From IMG/VR virus record IMGVR_UViG_3300007734_000673, positions 1-39,508 of that record: a DNA stretch of 39,508 nucleotides; one strand, given 5' to 3'. Numbering within the stretch: the first letter of the stretch is position 1; every line of letters begins with the position of its first letter. The stretch is from a virus. Both the position numbers and the translations under genes were made by a program. The notes below the pieces were generated by a model that saw only the letters and a program-made list of their open reading frames with translations, did no database searches and was not told where the DNA came from. Positions 38,766 through 39,508 of the stretch are shown here, piece after piece.

Positions 38766-39049
38766 TGAGCATTGCAACAGTCATCACTCGGGGCTATGGG
38801 TCATTTGGCAGCATCGCGCTGGTCGTGCTGGCTGGGTACTCCCCCACAGAAATAGACGCTGTCGGATCGGCCTCGATGCAAGCGGGTGCGATCTACGTCG
38901 ATGGCGTGGCTGTCGGTGTGACATTCATTGACGGCGTCAAAGCCGGTACGACGTTCGCCGGCGGTGTTGCTATCTCGACTATCTATGTTGACGGATCGAA
39001 GCACGGATCAACGTATGTTGATGGTACAGGGCTTGGAGGCAATACATGA
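38762..39049 (+). CDS. Small repetitive tail-associated protein
   Basis: 95 residues. The N-terminus is hydrophobic (ITRGYGSFGSIALVVLAGY). The rest consists of short repeats of the form 'YVDGVAVG / FIDGVKAG / FAGGVAIS / YVDGSKHG / YVDG', each about ten residues. This suggests a small beta-solenoid or fibre tip. It overlaps both neighbours (ATGA). Confidence 0.6.
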   Translation: MMSIATVITRGYGSFGSIALVVLAGYSPTEIDAVGSASMQAGAIYVDGVAVGVTFIDGVKAGTTFAGGVAISTIYVDGSKHGSTYVDGTGLGGNT

Positions 39050-39450
39050 TCACGGTTCATCTAGGCGAGGCAATCGAGGATCGAGCATGTACGCTGCTCG
39101 GTCGATTCACAAGCATCACCGCGACAGGCGCGACATCGCCTCTACCGAGGGAGGGAGCGTTGATAAAAAAATCTGACGTCACTTCGATCGCGGCCAAGGC
39201 GTACGACTCAACAGGCACGCTGATAGTCTCGACAGTGCCAACAGCAGCCGACAACATTTATGACACGATCCAGACTGGGACTTACTGGACAAACCTGAAT
39301 GGTGGTGGCAACTTCAAATATCTGATGCCAGCGAGTGCGTTCCCGACGGGTGGAACTACGGTCAGCCTTGAAGTCACGATCACGCAGACCGATAGCACGC
39401 TGGCGACTGGGCTCTGGTCTGTCGTGGTGTATCCGCTGAATCAATCATAG
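39046..39450 (+). CDS. Tail-region structural protein
   Basis: 134 residues, beta-rich (VTSIAAKAYDSTGTLIVSTVP; TTVSLEVTITQTD; LWSVVVYPLN). It resembles small proteins encoded directly after phage tail fibres, which may cap or assist the fibre. No enzymatic motif is visible. The stop is followed at once by a ten-G run and the terminal hairpin. Confidence 0.55.
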   Translation: MITVHLGEAIEDRACTLLGRFTSITATGATSPLPREGALIKKSDVTSIAAKAYDSTGTLIVSTVPTAADNIYDTIQTGTYWTNLNGGGNFKYLMPASAFPTGGTTVSLEVTITQTDSTLATGLWSVVVYPLNQS

Positions 39451-39508
39451 GGGGGGGGGTGATCAAAGGTACTCCCAGCGGGGGGTACCCTATGCGGGTC
39501 GTAAAAGG
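39450..39508. other. Terminal non-coding segment with G-run, hairpin and 12-bp repeat
   Basis: Ten G (39450-39459) are followed by a hairpin: GGTACTCCC (39468-39476), AGCG loop, GGGGGTACC (39481-39489). The last 12 bases (39497-39508) equal the first 12 of the window. Together with bases 1-59 this would be the only intergenic space between the fibre genes and the ParB-like gene if the molecule is circular. Confidence 0.6.

Overview
The window reads as a complete or nearly complete genome of a tailed double-stranded DNA phage with a long non-contractile (siphovirus-like) tail. Every gene I accept lies on the + strand. Genes are tightly packed, with many ATGA/GTGA stop-start overlaps. The first 12 bases (GGTCGTAAAAGG) recur as the last 12, so the sequence is probably circular or has short terminal identity. 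There is no contractile sheath, integrase, recognisable lysogeny repressor, DNA polymerase, tRNA or CRISPR array. The host cannot be named from sequence. The strongly cysteine-rich tail and secreted proteins, a phage CsrA and a papain-like peptidase fit a Gram-negative-type host, possibly a planctomycete; this is inference only.

Layout. 1-6.9 kb: a ParB-like protein, a TET-associated-type glycosyltransferase, the remnant of a cytosine-5 methyltransferase, the terminase pair (GpA-type large subunit), a zinc-ribbon protein, a ParB-methyltransferase fusion and an unknown gene. 6.9-11.5 kb: gpW-like joining protein, lambda-type portal, and a prohead protease fused to the major capsid protein. 11.5-22.7 kb: head-tail connectors, tail tube, tail assembly chaperones joined by a textbook -1 frameshift signal, tape measure, and distal or adsorption tail proteins including one with about 58 cysteines. 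A strong terminator closes this block.

22.8-32.1 kb: the early/replication block. It begins with a near-consensus sigma70 promoter and several small genes, three of which share an almost identical leader. One of these three encodes a 49-residue CsrA homologue. An ERF-family annealing protein and a terminator follow, then a second operon with a third ParB-like protein, an SF2 helicase, SSB, a replisome-organizer-like fragment, HNH and RusA-like nucleases, a DUF6378-type protein and an intact cytosine-5 methyltransferase.

32.1-39.5 kb: a region of membrane, secreted and tail genes. It contains a two-helix membrane protein, a lipoprotein, a papain-like cysteine peptidase, a secreted thioredoxin-like protein, a membrane-anchored HNH protein, a four-helix holin-like protein, a cysteine-rich secreted protein, a glycine-rich adhesin and a repetitive tail fibre with two small companions. 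No classical muralytic endolysin is visible, so the peptidase sits where a lysin might be expected.

How it fits together: the early promoter would drive recombination, replication and nuclease functions, with CsrA possibly tuning translation of genes carrying GGGA leaders. DNA modification appears multi-layered: a glycosyltransferase, one N4/N6-type methyltransferase, one C5 methyltransferase and a C5 remnant. Late genes build a siphovirus particle and a protein-directed exit or adsorption apparatus.
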